Source: Candidatus Izemoplasmatales bacterium
GTDB taxonomy: Bacteria; Bacillota_I; Bacilli_A; Izemoplasmatales; Hujiaoplasmataceae
NCBI GenBank assembly: GCA_041649275.1
Contig: JBAZNL010000001.1
Coordinates: 372,001-436,000 of the forward strand
Direction of reading: 5' to 3'
DNA: 64,000 nt
This document shows, piece after piece, positions 40,073 through 48,177 of this stretch. Positions within the stretch are counted from its first letter, which is position 1. Every line of letters starts with the position of its first letter. The position numbers were made by a program, and so were the translations under genes. The notes below the pieces were generated by a model. The model saw only the letters and a program-made list of their open reading frames with translations, did no database searches and was not told the origin of the DNA.

Positions 40073-41014
40073 ATGCGACTTCCCGACGAACTGATGTTCC
40101 TCGCCAACCGCAAGGCGACCCAGAAGACGACCGACGCCTCGATGGCCGGCAAGACCTGCGTCATCACCGGCGCGACCTCCGGCGTCGGCCTCGCCGCCGC
40201 GACGCGGCTCGCGCAAGGCGGAGCCCGACTGGTCGTCGTCGCCCGCAACGCCGACAAGGCGAACCGTCTCCGTGCGGATCTGTCCGTCAGGTTCGGCGTT
40301 TCCGTGGAACTGGTGATTGCCGATTTCGCGGTTCTCCGCGAAGTCCGCAGGGCGGCCACCGAGGTTCTTTCCATCGCTCCCCGGATCGATGTGTTGATCA
40401 ACAGCGCCGGACTGCATTCGACCACCCGGATCTTCACCCGCGAAGGTTTCGAGACGGTCTTCTGCGTCAACCATCTGGCTTCGTTCCTGTTTACCGTCCT
40501 GCTCCTCGACCGGATGCGAAAGAGTGCGCCTTCGCGCATCATCCAGGTGAACTCCGAAGGACACCGGTTCGACGGCCTCGATCCCGACGACCTCGGATGG
40601 ACGCGCCGCCGCTACACCGGACTCAAGGGGTACGGGGCCTCGAAGACGGCCCAGCTGATGACCGTCTGGGAACTCGACGAACTGCTCCGCGGCAGCGGCG
40701 TGACGATCAACGCGATGCATCCCGGCGACGTCCTGACCAACATCGGTCAGAACAACGGACCGCTCTACCGTTTCTTCTTCAGACACTTCACTTCGCGTTT
40801 CCTGAAGGATCCCAGGATCTCGGGTGAAGCGCTCTATTATCTGTCCGCCGCTCCCGAGATGGAACGCGAGAGCGGGTTGTTCTATCACCTGACGATCGTC
40901 GAGAAGCCCGCGAAACACGCCCTCGACCGCGTCGTCGGACACCGCGTCTTCGCACAGTGCATGGCACTCGCAGGACTTCCGGAGTCCGCCCGAGCGAGCC
41001 TGCGAAAGGAGTGA
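40073..41014 (+). CDS. Short-chain dehydrogenase/reductase
   Basis: A 313-aa SDR with cofactor motif ITGATSGVG, NSAG, a catalytic Ser region (VNSEGHRF), and YGASK as the Tyr-x3-Lys pair. The basic residue in VVARNADKANR suggests NADP. The layout resembles retinol-dehydrogenase-like SDRs acting on hydrophobic alcohols or ketones. GAGGAG precedes ATG. It lies between the NTF2-like gene and the rRNA methyltransferase gene, 4 nt before the latter, in one operon. Confidence 0.9.
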   Translation: MRLPDELMFLANRKATQKTTDASMAGKTCVITGATSGVGLAAATRLAQGGARLVVVARNADKANRLRADLSVRFGVSVELVIADFAVLREVRRAATEVLSIAPRIDVLINSAGLHSTTRIFTREGFETVFCVNHLASFLFTVLLLDRMRKSAPSRIIQVNSEGHRFDGLDPDDLGWTRRRYTGLKGYGASKTAQLMTVWELDELLRGSGVTINAMHPGDVLTNIGQNNGPLYRFFFRHFTSRFLKDPRISGEALYYLSAAPEMERESGLFYHLTIVEKPAKHALDRVVGHRVFAQCMALAGLPESARASLRKE

Positions 41015-41018
41015 TCCG

Positions 41019-42068
41019 ATGGAAGACGCCGACCGCAAGCACGAGCGACGCGTCCGCTACCGCGGTACGCATCCCCGCGCCTTCACCGAAAAATACAAGG
41101 AACGGGATCCCGAGAAGTATCCCGACACCGTCGCCCGCGTCATCGCCAAGGGCAGCACCCCGGCCGGGACGCACCGGCCGATCATGGTCGCGGAGATCCT
41201 CGTCTTCCTTCGGCCGGAACCCGGGCAGACCGGGCTCGACGCCACCCTCGGCTACGGCGGACACGCCGCCGAACTATTGCAGGCGATCGGCGAGACGGGA
41301 CGGCTTTTCGCCGTCGACGCCGACCCGATCGAACTGCCGAAGACGGTCGATCGCCTGGGACGACTCGGTTTCAATCCGCCGCGGCTCACGGCGGCCCACA
41401 TGAACTTCGCCGACGTCGACCGACTCCTGCCGCCTGCGGGCGGATTCGACTTCGTCCTCGCCGACCTCGGCGTCTCGTCGATGCAGATCGACGATCCGGC
41501 GCGCGGCTTCTCGTTCAAGGTCGACGGTCCGCTCGACCTCCGGATGAATCCCGAACAGGGTCTCTCCGCGGCGCATCGCCTCAAGTCGATGTCGGCGGCG
41601 GAGATCGAGGGGATGCTCGTCGAGAACGCCGACGAGCCTCACGCGGAACGGATCGCGCAGGCGATCGTCGCGGCGCGGAAGGCCGGGCGTCCGATCGGGA
41701 CGACGTCGCAGTTGTCCGCCGTCATCGGCGAAGCGCTGGTGTTCCTGCCTCCTTCGACCCGCGAGGAAGAGACGAAGAAATCCTGCCAGCGCGCGTTCCA
41801 GGCGCTTCGAATCGACGTCAACCGCGAATACGACGCGCTCTACGCCTTTCTCGAAAAACTGCCGGACGTCCTGAAACCGGGCGGACGGGTGGCGATCCTC
41901 TCGTTCCACTCGGGCGAGGACCGGCTCGTCAAGAAATCCTTCCAGGCGCTCTTCCGCGACGGCGTCTACCGCGAGATCGCACCCGGACCGATCCGGCCCT
42001 CCTTCGAGGAACAGAACGCCAATCCCCGCGCCCGATCGGCGAAACTCCGGTGGGCGATCCGCGCATAG
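41019..42068 (+). CDS. RsmH-family 16S rRNA (cytosine-N4)-methyltransferase-like protein with N-terminal extension
   Basis: This SAM enzyme is related to RsmH/MraW, which methylates C1402 in the ribosomal decoding centre. Motifs are TLGYGGHAAELL (SAM loop), LADLGVSSMQID, FSFKVDGPLDLRM and LSFHSGEDR. The first 50 residues (RRVRYRGTHPRAFTEKYKER) are an extra module absent from standard RsmH. The gene is not in a mraZ-mraW-ftsL cell-division cluster, so it may be a paralog with another target. AAAGGAG lies 8 nt before ATG. Length is 349 aa. Confidence 0.87.
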   Translation: MEDADRKHERRVRYRGTHPRAFTEKYKERDPEKYPDTVARVIAKGSTPAGTHRPIMVAEILVFLRPEPGQTGLDATLGYGGHAAELLQAIGETGRLFAVDADPIELPKTVDRLGRLGFNPPRLTAAHMNFADVDRLLPPAGGFDFVLADLGVSSMQIDDPARGFSFKVDGPLDLRMNPEQGLSAAHRLKSMSAAEIEGMLVENADEPHAERIAQAIVAARKAGRPIGTTSQLSAVIGEALVFLPPSTREEETKKSCQRAFQALRIDVNREYDALYAFLEKLPDVLKPGGRVAILSFHSGEDRLVKKSFQALFRDGVYREIAPGPIRPSFEEQNANPRARSAKLRWAIRA

Positions 42069-42071
42069 ATA

Positions 42072-42100
42072 TAAAAAACGGCTATCGCTAGCCGTTTTTT
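42072..42100. terminator. Bidirectional intrinsic terminator
   Basis: AAAACGGCTA-TCGC-TAGCCGTTTT, flanked by A and T runs on both sides, lies between convergent genes and should stop both transcripts. Confidence 0.88.
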
Positions 42101-42111
42101 TCATTCGTCAT

Positions 42112-43458
42112 TTACTTGATGGTGAGCAGCGTCACGCTCTCGACGTGCGCCGTCTGCGGGAACATGTCGAAGGGCGTGATCTCGACGACCTTGTATCCGC
42201 CGTCGGCGAGGGTCCTGAGGTCGCGCACGAGCGTCGCCTGGTCGCAGGAGACGTATACGACGCGCGGAATCCGCATCTCGATGATCGCCGCGAGCAGTGC
42301 CTCGTCGCAGCCCTTGCGGGGCGGATCGACGAAGATCACATCGAACTTGAACTTGCGCCACTTCTGGATGACCGTCTCGGCCTCGCCGACTTCGAAGAAG
42401 GCGTTCTTGATGTCGTTCATCTCGGCGTTCCTGCGGGCGTCCTGGATCGCCGCCTTGACGACTTCGATGCCGAAGACCTTGAAGGCGCGGTTCGCTACGA
42501 ACAGGCCGATCGAGCCGATGCCGCAATAGGCGTCGATGACCTTCTCCTTGCCGGTCAGTTCGGCGTAGTCGGCCGCCTGGTGGTAGAGTTTCTCGGTCTG
42601 GATCGCGTTGGTTTGGAAGAAGGAGCGGTGGCCGATGAAGAAGTCGAGTTCGCCGATCGAGTCGACGAGCCCCTCGGCGCCGTGGAGGATGCGGACCGGA
42701 TCGGTCGAGAGCGTCGACTCGTCGTTGGTCGTCGAAATTGCGATCGAGGCGACCTCGGGGATCTTCGCGACGATCTTCTTCACGAACAGTTCGCACTGCG
42801 GCAGGTCCTCGACCGCGAGGTGGAGCAGGATCGCGAGCTGGCGGGTCTTGGTCGATTCGCGGATGACCGCGGACTTCAGTTCGCCGGTTTTCGTCTGGGG
42901 ATCGTAGGCCCGGATGCCGAGTTCGTTCGAGATGTTCTTCACGAGCGTCACGAGGTCGAACGCGCGCTTGGGCATGATGTGGCATTCCTCGAGGTTGACG
43001 AGGTCGTGCGACTTGGCCCGGAAGAACCCGGCCTCGACGCCCTTTTCGCCGTTCTGGAACTTGACCTCGATCTTGTTCCGGTAGTTGTAGGGGTTGATCA
43101 TCCCGACGATGTCGTTGACCTTGACGTTCTCGAACCCGGCGCGCTTCAGCGTCGTCTCGATCCGATACTTCTTGAAAGAGAGCTGGACGTCGTAGTCCAT
43201 GTGCATCAGGTCGCAGCCGCCGCAGACGTCATAATGGCGGCACTTCGGCTGGACGCGATAGGGACTCTTCTCGACCATTTCGACGATTTTCCCGAAGCCG
43301 AAGTTCTTGCGGCGTTCGGTGATGTCGATGTCGGCGCGTTCGCCCTTGAGGAGGCCTTCCACGAAGACCGTGTAGCCGTCTTCGAGCTTGCAGACGCCGA
43401 GGGCGTCGTGGGTGAGATCGATGGCTTCCACGATCAGATGCTGCCGTTCGTTCTCCAT
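42112..43458 (-). CDS. 23S rRNA (uracil-C5)-methyltransferase, RlmD/RlmCD family (second paralog)
   Basis: Same family as the partial gene at 1-1245. A TRAM domain (about residues 5-60) is followed by the 4Fe-4S cysteines CRHYDVCGGC plus EECHIM, the RNA-contact region SFFQTNAIQ, SAM loop DAYCGIGSIG, and catalytic VSCDQATLVRD. Length is 448 aa, complete. GGAGGGCG precedes ATG 43458, which starts 1 nt after the serine dehydratase stop, so the two are coupled. Many Firmicutes carry two such enzymes. Which site (U747 or U1939) each one methylates needs experiment. Confidence 0.93.
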   Translation of the reverse strand: MENERQHLIVEAIDLTHDALGVCKLEDGYTVFVEGLLKGERADIDITERRKNFGFGKIVEMVEKSPYRVQPKCRHYDVCGGCDLMHMDYDVQLSFKKYRIETTLKRAGFENVKVNDIVGMINPYNYRNKIEVKFQNGEKGVEAGFFRAKSHDLVNLEECHIMPKRAFDLVTLVKNISNELGIRAYDPQTKTGELKSAVIRESTKTRQLAILLHLAVEDLPQCELFVKKIVAKIPEVASIAISTTNDESTLSTDPVRILHGAEGLVDSIGELDFFIGHRSFFQTNAIQTEKLYHQAADYAELTGKEKVIDAYCGIGSIGLFVANRAFKVFGIEVVKAAIQDARRNAEMNDIKNAFFEVGEAETVIQKWRKFKFDVIFVDPPRKGCDEALLAAIIEMRIPRVVYVSCDQATLVRDLRTLADGGYKVVEITPFDMFPQTAHVESVTLLTIK

Positions 43459-43459
43459 G

Positions 43460-44680
43460 TCATTCGCCCTCCTTTCCGCCGGTCCTGAACCGTTTCGCGT
43501 ATTCTTCCGCGAGTCCGCCGATGGCGGTCTCGCGATACTTGTGATGGATGTCCCTGCCGGTCCGGTACATCGTCTCGATCGCCATGTCGAGCGTGATCCG
43601 GTGCGTCGGCGCGAGGAAGTACGCCAATCCGCAGGCGTCGATCGCACGAAGCGCGCCGACGGCGTTGCGTTCGATGCAGGGGATCTGGACATAGCCGAGC
43701 ACGGGATCGCAGGTGAGTCCCAGATGATGCTCGAGCGAAACCTCGGCGGCGTAGTCGATCGCGTTGATCGGCAGTCCGTCGATCTCCGCGGCCATCGCCG
43801 CGGCCATCGCGACGGCGGCGCCGACTTCCGCCTGACAGCCGGCGATCGCGCCGCTGATCGAGGCGTTGTGCTTGATCAGATTGCCTACGAGGGCGGCGGT
43901 CGCGAGTCCCTCGAGGCATCTCCGGACTGTCAGTCGCCGGCGGTTCTTGAGATAGCGCATGACCGCGGGCACGACACCGCTCGAGCCGCAGGTCGGTGCC
44001 GTGACGACGAGATGGCCGCTTGCGTTCTCCTCGGAGACGGCATAGGCATAGGCGGAGACGGTGCGGCTTTCGACGATGTCCTGAGGTTCGTGGGGTAGGG
44101 CGCTCTGAAGGAGCATCTTCGCCTTGCGGCTGATCCCGAGTTCTCCGGGAAGCGTTCCCTCGGCCTTGAGGCCGCGCGCGATCGCATCGTTCATCGTCTG
44201 GTAGACGGCACGGAGGAAATCCCAGATGGCCGGGCCCTCGAAGCGCTCGACGTACTCGTAGAGGCGGATGCCTTCGGTCTCGCAATAGGCGCGGATCGCT
44301 TCGAAGGACGAATGCGGATAGACGTCGGGGGTCACGTCCTCGTCGTCGCCCTCGATCCTAATCGAACCGCCGCCGACGCTGTAGACGCGCCAGCGGTACT
44401 CGCCGCCGTCAGCGGCATGGCCGACGATGTCGAGCGTGTTCGGGTGGGCGAGGACATAGGTCGGATCGAAGACGATCTCGACGTCCTTGAGCGTCTCCCG
44501 GATCACGACGTCGGTCAGATGTCCCTTGCCGGTGAGGGCGAGGGACCCGTAGAGCGTGACCTTGAAGCGGACGGCGTCCGGATGGGCGCGGCGGAAGAGG
44601 GCGCAGGCCTTCTGAGGCCCCATCGTATGGGAACTCGAAGGACCGTATCCGATTTTGTAGAGTTCCCTGATCGATTTCAT
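43460..44680 (-). CDS. sdaA: L-serine dehydratase (iron-sulfur, fused beta-alpha)
   Basis: This enzyme deaminates L-serine to pyruvate and ammonia with an oxygen-sensitive 4Fe-4S cluster. The N-terminal beta domain begins IGYGPSSSHTMGPQKA; the alpha domain has the cluster cysteines in APTCGSSGVVP, IAGCQAEVG and LTCDPVLGYVQIPC. Length is 406 aa, shorter than the E. coli single-chain enzyme but complete in motifs. GGAGGAAC precedes ATG. It is the first gene of an operon with the rRNA methyltransferase, an association by position only. Confidence 0.95.
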   Translation of the reverse strand: MKSIRELYKIGYGPSSSHTMGPQKACALFRRAHPDAVRFKVTLYGSLALTGKGHLTDVVIRETLKDVEIVFDPTYVLAHPNTLDIVGHAADGGEYRWRVYSVGGGSIRIEGDDEDVTPDVYPHSSFEAIRAYCETEGIRLYEYVERFEGPAIWDFLRAVYQTMNDAIARGLKAEGTLPGELGISRKAKMLLQSALPHEPQDIVESRTVSAYAYAVSEENASGHLVVTAPTCGSSGVVPAVMRYLKNRRRLTVRRCLEGLATAALVGNLIKHNASISGAIAGCQAEVGAAVAMAAAMAAEIDGLPINAIDYAAEVSLEHHLGLTCDPVLGYVQIPCIERNAVGALRAIDACGLAYFLAPTHRITLDMAIETMYRTGRDIHHKYRETAIGGLAEEYAKRFRTGGKEGE

Positions 44681-44712
44681 GTTCCTCCGCCTTGAAACGC
44701 CACACTATGAAA

Positions 44713-44721
44713 ATTATACCA
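44713..44721 (-). promoter_or_regulatory. Extended -10 of the serine dehydratase operon
   Basis: On the minus strand TGGTATAAT, 33 nt before the start; no clear -35. Confidence 0.5.
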
Positions 44722-44768
44722 TGTTTTCATTCAAAACGCACGCCTTCCCGGGTTGAAATTTCATCGAA

Positions 44769-44800
44769 TAAAAAAGGGTCCGCGGCGTAACCGAGGACCC
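44769..44800 (-). terminator. Terminator of the SHOCT-like/MFS operon
   Basis: On the minus strand GGGTCC / GGACCC with a 13-nt loop is followed by TTTTTT. Confidence 0.8.
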
Positions 44801-44814
44801 GAACGGCGAATGGT

Positions 44815-46155
44815 TCAGATCTGATTCGATGCCTTGTTGGGGAGAAACCAGGCCGACACGGCGATCATGCCGAGGGCGGCGGCGATGAAGAAGACCTGGT
44901 TTCCGGCTCTCGCGATCACGAAGCCGGCGAGCAGGGAGGCGATCGGGATGAGCGCCTGCGAGAGCGTCGACGTGACCGCCGAGACTTTTCCGAGCATGTC
45001 CTTCCGGACCTTTCGCTGCATCACCAGTCCGAGCGGCACGTTGAACGCCACCAGTCCGAGGCCGGAGACGAACATCAGGATCAGTACGGCGACGAGGACG
45101 AAATCGATCGGAACGACGTCGTAGTAGTAGAGGGCGATCGTGGCGCAGATTCCCGACATTGCGACGACGAACCCCATGAACGCGGTCTTGAGCGGCTTCG
45201 CATAGCTCTGACGCGTCGGCTTCCGCGAAAGGATGAACGACATCGCGATCGAGGCGATGGAAAGCGCGATCGAGAAGGCGCCGAACCAGGTTGTCGGATC
45301 CCAGACGTTCGAAAGCAGGTATCCGGATTCCTGGGCGAAACGGAAGTAGACGAAGTTCTGCATCCCGTTGGAAAAGATCGGCGAGATGAAGAAGTTGATC
45401 ATCAGCGCCATCACCAGGATCGCGACGATCGCCTTTTCGGAGGCGATGTAGCGGATGCCGGCGCCGATGTCCCTGACGACGTCGCGCATCGTGATCGCAT
45501 CGGTTTCGGCGCGATGGTGCTCGTAGCGGATGAACATCTCGGAGACGGCGGAAAGGACATAGGCGACTCCGTTCATCACGAAGATCCAGCCGATGCCGAG
45601 GCGCGAATAGAGCGCGGCGGCGAACACGAGCCCGATGATCGACTGGAAGCTGTTCGACATCTGCAGGTACGAGGCGCCGGGCTGGAGTTCCTCGTCGCTC
45701 ACGATGAACCGGAGGAGCGATCCTGACGCCGGTCCGAAGATCGCGGCGTTCGACGCGAGGACGACCTCCATCGCGAACAGGACGACGAGCTTGACGAGGT
45801 TCGAGTCGACGAGGAAGACGACGGCGCCGGAAACGAGGATCGTGATCCCGCGGACGAAATCGGTCACGACCATGATCCTCGCCTTGTTCCAGCGGTCGGC
45901 GAGGACGCCGCCGATCGGCGAGAGGATGACGAGGAGGATCCCGGCGAGGGCGATGTAAACCGCCTTCAGGATCTCCGCATCGGCCGCTCCGACGAGCGGA
46001 ATGGTAACCTCGTAGATGTAGAATCCGATCGCGAAGTTGAAGAAGACGTGGGCGATGTTGGAGACGAAGATACCCCAGAATAAAAGGGCGAAGTTCCGGT
46101 TTTGGAAGACCCGGACCTTCGCCCCTGCGTTTTCAGGCCGAATGTCGGCGTCCAT
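44815..46155 (-). CDS. MFS transporter (MFS_3/macrolide-efflux-like)
   Basis: A 446-aa major facilitator with about 12 hydrophobic helices. The N-terminal half has the loop motif GGVLADRWNKARIM (MFS motif A). NFALLFWGIFVSNIAHVFFN is typical of the MefA/MFS_3 efflux-like group. It is the last gene of a five-gene operon, starting 1 nt after the SHOCT-like protein's stop with no separate ribosome site, so translation is coupled. Position behind envelope-stress-type proteins suggests drug or peptide efflux, but the substrate is unknown. Confidence 0.88.
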   Translation of the reverse strand: MDADIRPENAGAKVRVFQNRNFALLFWGIFVSNIAHVFFNFAIGFYIYEVTIPLVGAADAEILKAVYIALAGILLVILSPIGGVLADRWNKARIMVVTDFVRGITILVSGAVVFLVDSNLVKLVVLFAMEVVLASNAAIFGPASGSLLRFIVSDEELQPGASYLQMSNSFQSIIGLVFAAALYSRLGIGWIFVMNGVAYVLSAVSEMFIRYEHHRAETDAITMRDVVRDIGAGIRYIASEKAIVAILVMALMINFFISPIFSNGMQNFVYFRFAQESGYLLSNVWDPTTWFGAFSIALSIASIAMSFILSRKPTRQSYAKPLKTAFMGFVVAMSGICATIALYYYDVVPIDFVLVAVLILMFVSGLGLVAFNVPLGLVMQRKVRKDMLGKVSAVTSTLSQALIPIASLLAGFVIARAGNQVFFIAAALGMIAVSAWFLPNKASNQI

Positions 46156-46156
46156 G

Positions 46157-46546
46157 TCACTCGATGACGATGCGGACGATGTCGCCGTCGGCGGACTTGA
46201 TGTTGACGATCTCGCCGAGCGCGCCGGCATTGACCATCTGGATGATCGCGTCGATGTCCACGTCGACGTCCTCGAGGGTGTCGAGGTTGAACTTGCCAGA
46301 TTTGAGCAGCTTCGCGAACTCGACCGGCAGCTCGATCTTGACGACGTCGCCGTCGGCGGAGTCGATGTAGACCTTGAGCATCCGGAACGGGGCTTTCTTG
46401 TCCGGGACGATGACGGTCGGGGATTCCGATTCGTTCCGGTCGCCGATCGCGGAGAGCAGGCGTTCCGCGTCTTCGGCGGTGATCGTGCCCTTTGTGAGCA
46501 TGTCGAGGATCTTCATTCTTTCCTGTTTCATTTCGTCTTTGGCCAT
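46157..46546 (-). CDS. SHOCT-like (YvlB/LiaX N-type) protein with repeated SADGD strands
   Basis: A 129-aa soluble protein. Residues 8-33 (QERMKILDMLTKGTITAEDA) form a short two-helix SHOCT-like motif as in YvlB and LiaX. After a linker, the C-terminal domain has two similar strands, VYIDSADGDVVKIELP (near 58-73) and IVNIKSADGDIVRIVIE (113-129), flanking FAKLLKSGKFNLD. YvlB and LiaX belong to cell-envelope-stress operons, which suggests a similar role here, though the large LiaX beta domain is missing. AGGAGG precedes ATG 46546. It lies between a 57-aa relative and the MFS gene. Confidence 0.78.
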   Translation of the reverse strand: MAKDEMKQERMKILDMLTKGTITAEDAERLLSAIGDRNESESPTVIVPDKKAPFRMLKVYIDSADGDVVKIELPVEFAKLLKSGKFNLDTLEDVDVDIDAIIQMVNAGALGEIVNIKSADGDIVRIVIE

Positions 46547-46574
46547 GATGGGTTCCTCCTGTATGGCGTATCTC

Positions 46575-46748
46575 TCAGTGGATTCTCTGAAGCATGTCCG
46601 ACGCTTCGTTCGGACTGATCTTGCCCTGCTGCATCCGTTCCAGGATGAGCGCGGTCAAGATGATCTCGGCTTGCTCGAAGGTGATGTCGCCCTTGAGGAT
46701 GAGTTGATGTACGCGTTTCTGTTCACGATCGAGGAAGTTGTTCGACAT
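46575..46748 (-). CDS. 57-aa protein of two tandem SHOCT-like motifs
   Basis: A small gene translated MSNNFLDREQ...MLQRIH, with AAAGGAG 8 nt before ATG, so it is real despite its size. It consists of two copies of the same helix-turn-helix motif: QLILKGDITFEQAEIILTAL and MQQGKISPNEASDMLQRI. No TM segment or other domain is present. It lies in the operon between the DUF2089 protein, which ends with one such motif, and the protein above, which begins with one. A free SHOCT-like peptide of this kind could bridge or compete for those partners; that is inference. Confidence 0.8.
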   Translation of the reverse strand: MSNNFLDREQKRVHQLILKGDITFEQAEIILTALILERMQQGKISPNEASDMLQRIH

Positions 46749-46770
46749 GATTCTTCTCCTTTTTGGATCC

Positions 46771-47247
46771 CTAGCGGATCTTCTTCAGCTGTTCCGCCGC
46801 TTCGAGGGCGCTGATTTCTCCCTTGCCGAGCTTGTCGAGGATTTCGATCCTCGTCATCTTCGGCGTTTCATCCTTCGCGGGGGCGGCGGTTTCCTCCATC
46901 GCGGGGGCGGCGTCCGGGGTGTAGCCGAGGACGGTGATGACGTCGTCGAGCATCTTCTTGACCGTGGGGTAGCTGACGTTCATTTCCTTTTCGAGCGCCT
47001 TGATGTTGCCTCGGTTCTTGACGAAGATCTCGATGAAGTAGAGCTTTTCGGTGTCGAGGTAGTTGAACTTCGAGAGCGTGAACGCGCCGGAGACGGCGGT
47101 GTTGCAGTGCTCGCAACGGAGTTCGGTGACGACGAGGTCGTGGTGGCAGACGGGGCACTGGGACAGCACCGGGTACTTGGCCTTCGACCCGACGGCGTCG
47201 GAGAGGATCGTGCGGATGCCGTCTTTCTTGAACGTTTTGAATTCCAT
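46771..47247 (-). CDS. DUF2089-family zinc-ribbon/helix-turn-helix protein with C-terminal SHOCT-like motif
   Basis: A 158-aa protein. Cysteines in QCPVCHHDL and LRCEHCNTA form a zinc ribbon (residues about 31-52). The DUF2089 helical domain follows: LDTEKLYFIEIFVKNRGNIK and LEKEMNVSYPTVKKMLDDV look like a DNA-binding helix-turn-helix. After a Pro/Ala/Glu-rich linker the last 28 residues (TRIEILDKLGKGEISALEAA) form a SHOCT-like motif. It is the best candidate regulator of the operon. AGGAGG precedes ATG. It lies 14 nt after the small membrane protein gene. Confidence 0.87.
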   Translation of the reverse strand: MEFKTFKKDGIRTILSDAVGSKAKYPVLSQCPVCHHDLVVTELRCEHCNTAVSGAFTLSKFNYLDTEKLYFIEIFVKNRGNIKALEKEMNVSYPTVKKMLDDVITVLGYTPDAAPAMEETAAPAKDETPKMTRIEILDKLGKGEISALEAAEQLKKIR

Positions 47248-47261
47248 GGTGGTTCCTCCTG

Positions 47262-47609
47262 TCAGAGCGTTTTGATGAAGATGTGGACGCCGTCGGTCGA
47301 CCTGACGTCGACTTTCAAGCCGCGGACGGCGATGAGACGCATGAGTTCGTTCTTGCTGAAGGGGACGTCTTCCTTGTCGAACTTCACGAACCCGAGGACG
47401 ACGCGGACGAGGAAGAGCGGGGTCGGAAGCAGGAAGAGGAAGCCGAGGAAGGCGGTGACGCCTTTCGATTCGGGGATGCGGAAGCGGAGTCTGACGAAAT
47501 GCGCCCTTTTCGGCTGACGGATCTTCTCCGGCTTCGGATAGAGTTCCCGGTAGGCCTGCCTTTTTCCGATCTCTTTGTGTTCCAGGCGAACCAGAGTTTG
47601 ATTTTTCAT
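47262..47609 (-). CDS. Small membrane protein, first gene of the SHOCT-like operon
   Basis: A 115-aa protein of no family I recognise. The N-terminal 50 residues are basic and cytoplasmic. A hydrophobic stretch GVTAFLGFLFLLPTPLFLVRVVLGFV could make one or two TM helices, followed by a short C-terminal soluble domain (VDVRSTDGVHIFIKTL). The last segment resembles the SADGD strands of the protein two genes on, hinting at a shared fold. ATG 47609 has GGAG about 9 nt upstream; the open frame extends into the promoter. It would anchor the operon's products at the membrane. Confidence 0.72.
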   Translation of the reverse strand: MKNQTLVRLEHKEIGKRQAYRELYPKPEKIRQPKRAHFVRLRFRIPESKGVTAFLGFLFLLPTPLFLVRVVLGFVKFDKEDVPFSKNELMRLIAVRGLKVDVRSTDGVHIFIKTL

Positions 47610-47652
47610 CGTTTTTTGCTCCGTCAAATTGATTTTTTTAACTTGCACCTTA

Positions 47653-47681
47653 ATTATATTAATTTTCTTTCGACATTGCAA
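47653..47681 (-). promoter_or_regulatory. Promoter of the SHOCT-like/DUF2089/MFS operon
   Basis: On the minus strand: TTGCAA (47676-47681), 17-bp spacer, TATAAT (47653-47658), in a markedly AT-rich patch. Confidence 0.72.
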
Positions 47682-47701
47682 GGGTTTTTTACACTTTTTT
47701 T

Positions 47702-47733
47702 GAAGAAAATGAAAACGTCTCTTACGAGACGTT
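47702..47733 (-). terminator. Terminator of the uvrB-vanZ operon
   Basis: On the minus strand AACGTCTC-GTAA-GAGACGTT is followed by TTCATTTTCTT; the TAA stop of the VanZ gene forms the loop. Confidence 0.8.
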
Positions 47734-48177
47734 GTTTTCCGACCGCCGTTTGACGACTCCGGCGGCGACGGTGAAGGTCGTCAGGGCGCCGAGCAGAAAG
47801 CCGGGCAGATCGAAGCAGAGGGCGTCGAGGGGATCGGGACCGCGGTTCGGAACAAATCCCTGGAGCGACTCGTCGCAGAACGCGACCGCCACGCCCGCGA
47901 TGACGACCGCCCACAGCGGGATCCGCCAGGCGCGCGCCGTGAGCGCATACGCGATGCCGAGCGCGAGATACTCGGCGACATGCGCGCCCTTGCGCACGAG
48001 GGCGTGAAGCGTTTCGGGATCAATGTCGATCCGGGGCAGGATCGTTTCGAGGATGCGACCGAGCGCGAGGGCAAGCGGCGAGGACATCGCACCCGAGACC
48101 TCGCCCGGCTGAAGCGACATCGCGAAGATGAAGGCCGTGAGCACGAGGCTCGCCGCGAGGAGGACGTGCCTTCTCAC
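47722..48177 (-). CDS. VanZ-like family membrane protein
   Basis: A 151-aa membrane protein with four hydrophobic helices. The family marks are HALVRKGAHVAEYLALGIAYAL (in part), the acidic turn AFCDESLQGFVPNRGPDPLDAL and a C-terminal helix. VanZ homologues give low-level teicoplanin resistance, but most have unknown roles. It starts at GTG 48177, overlapping the uvrB stop by 4 nt (GTGA), so it is coupled to uvrB. Confidence 0.87.
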   Translation of the reverse strand: MRRHVLLAASLVLTAFIFAMSLQPGEVSGAMSSPLALALGRILETILPRIDIDPETLHALVRKGAHVAEYLALGIAYALTARAWRIPLWAVVIAGVAVAFCDESLQGFVPNRGPDPLDALCFDLPGFLLGALTTFTVAAGVVKRRSENNVS

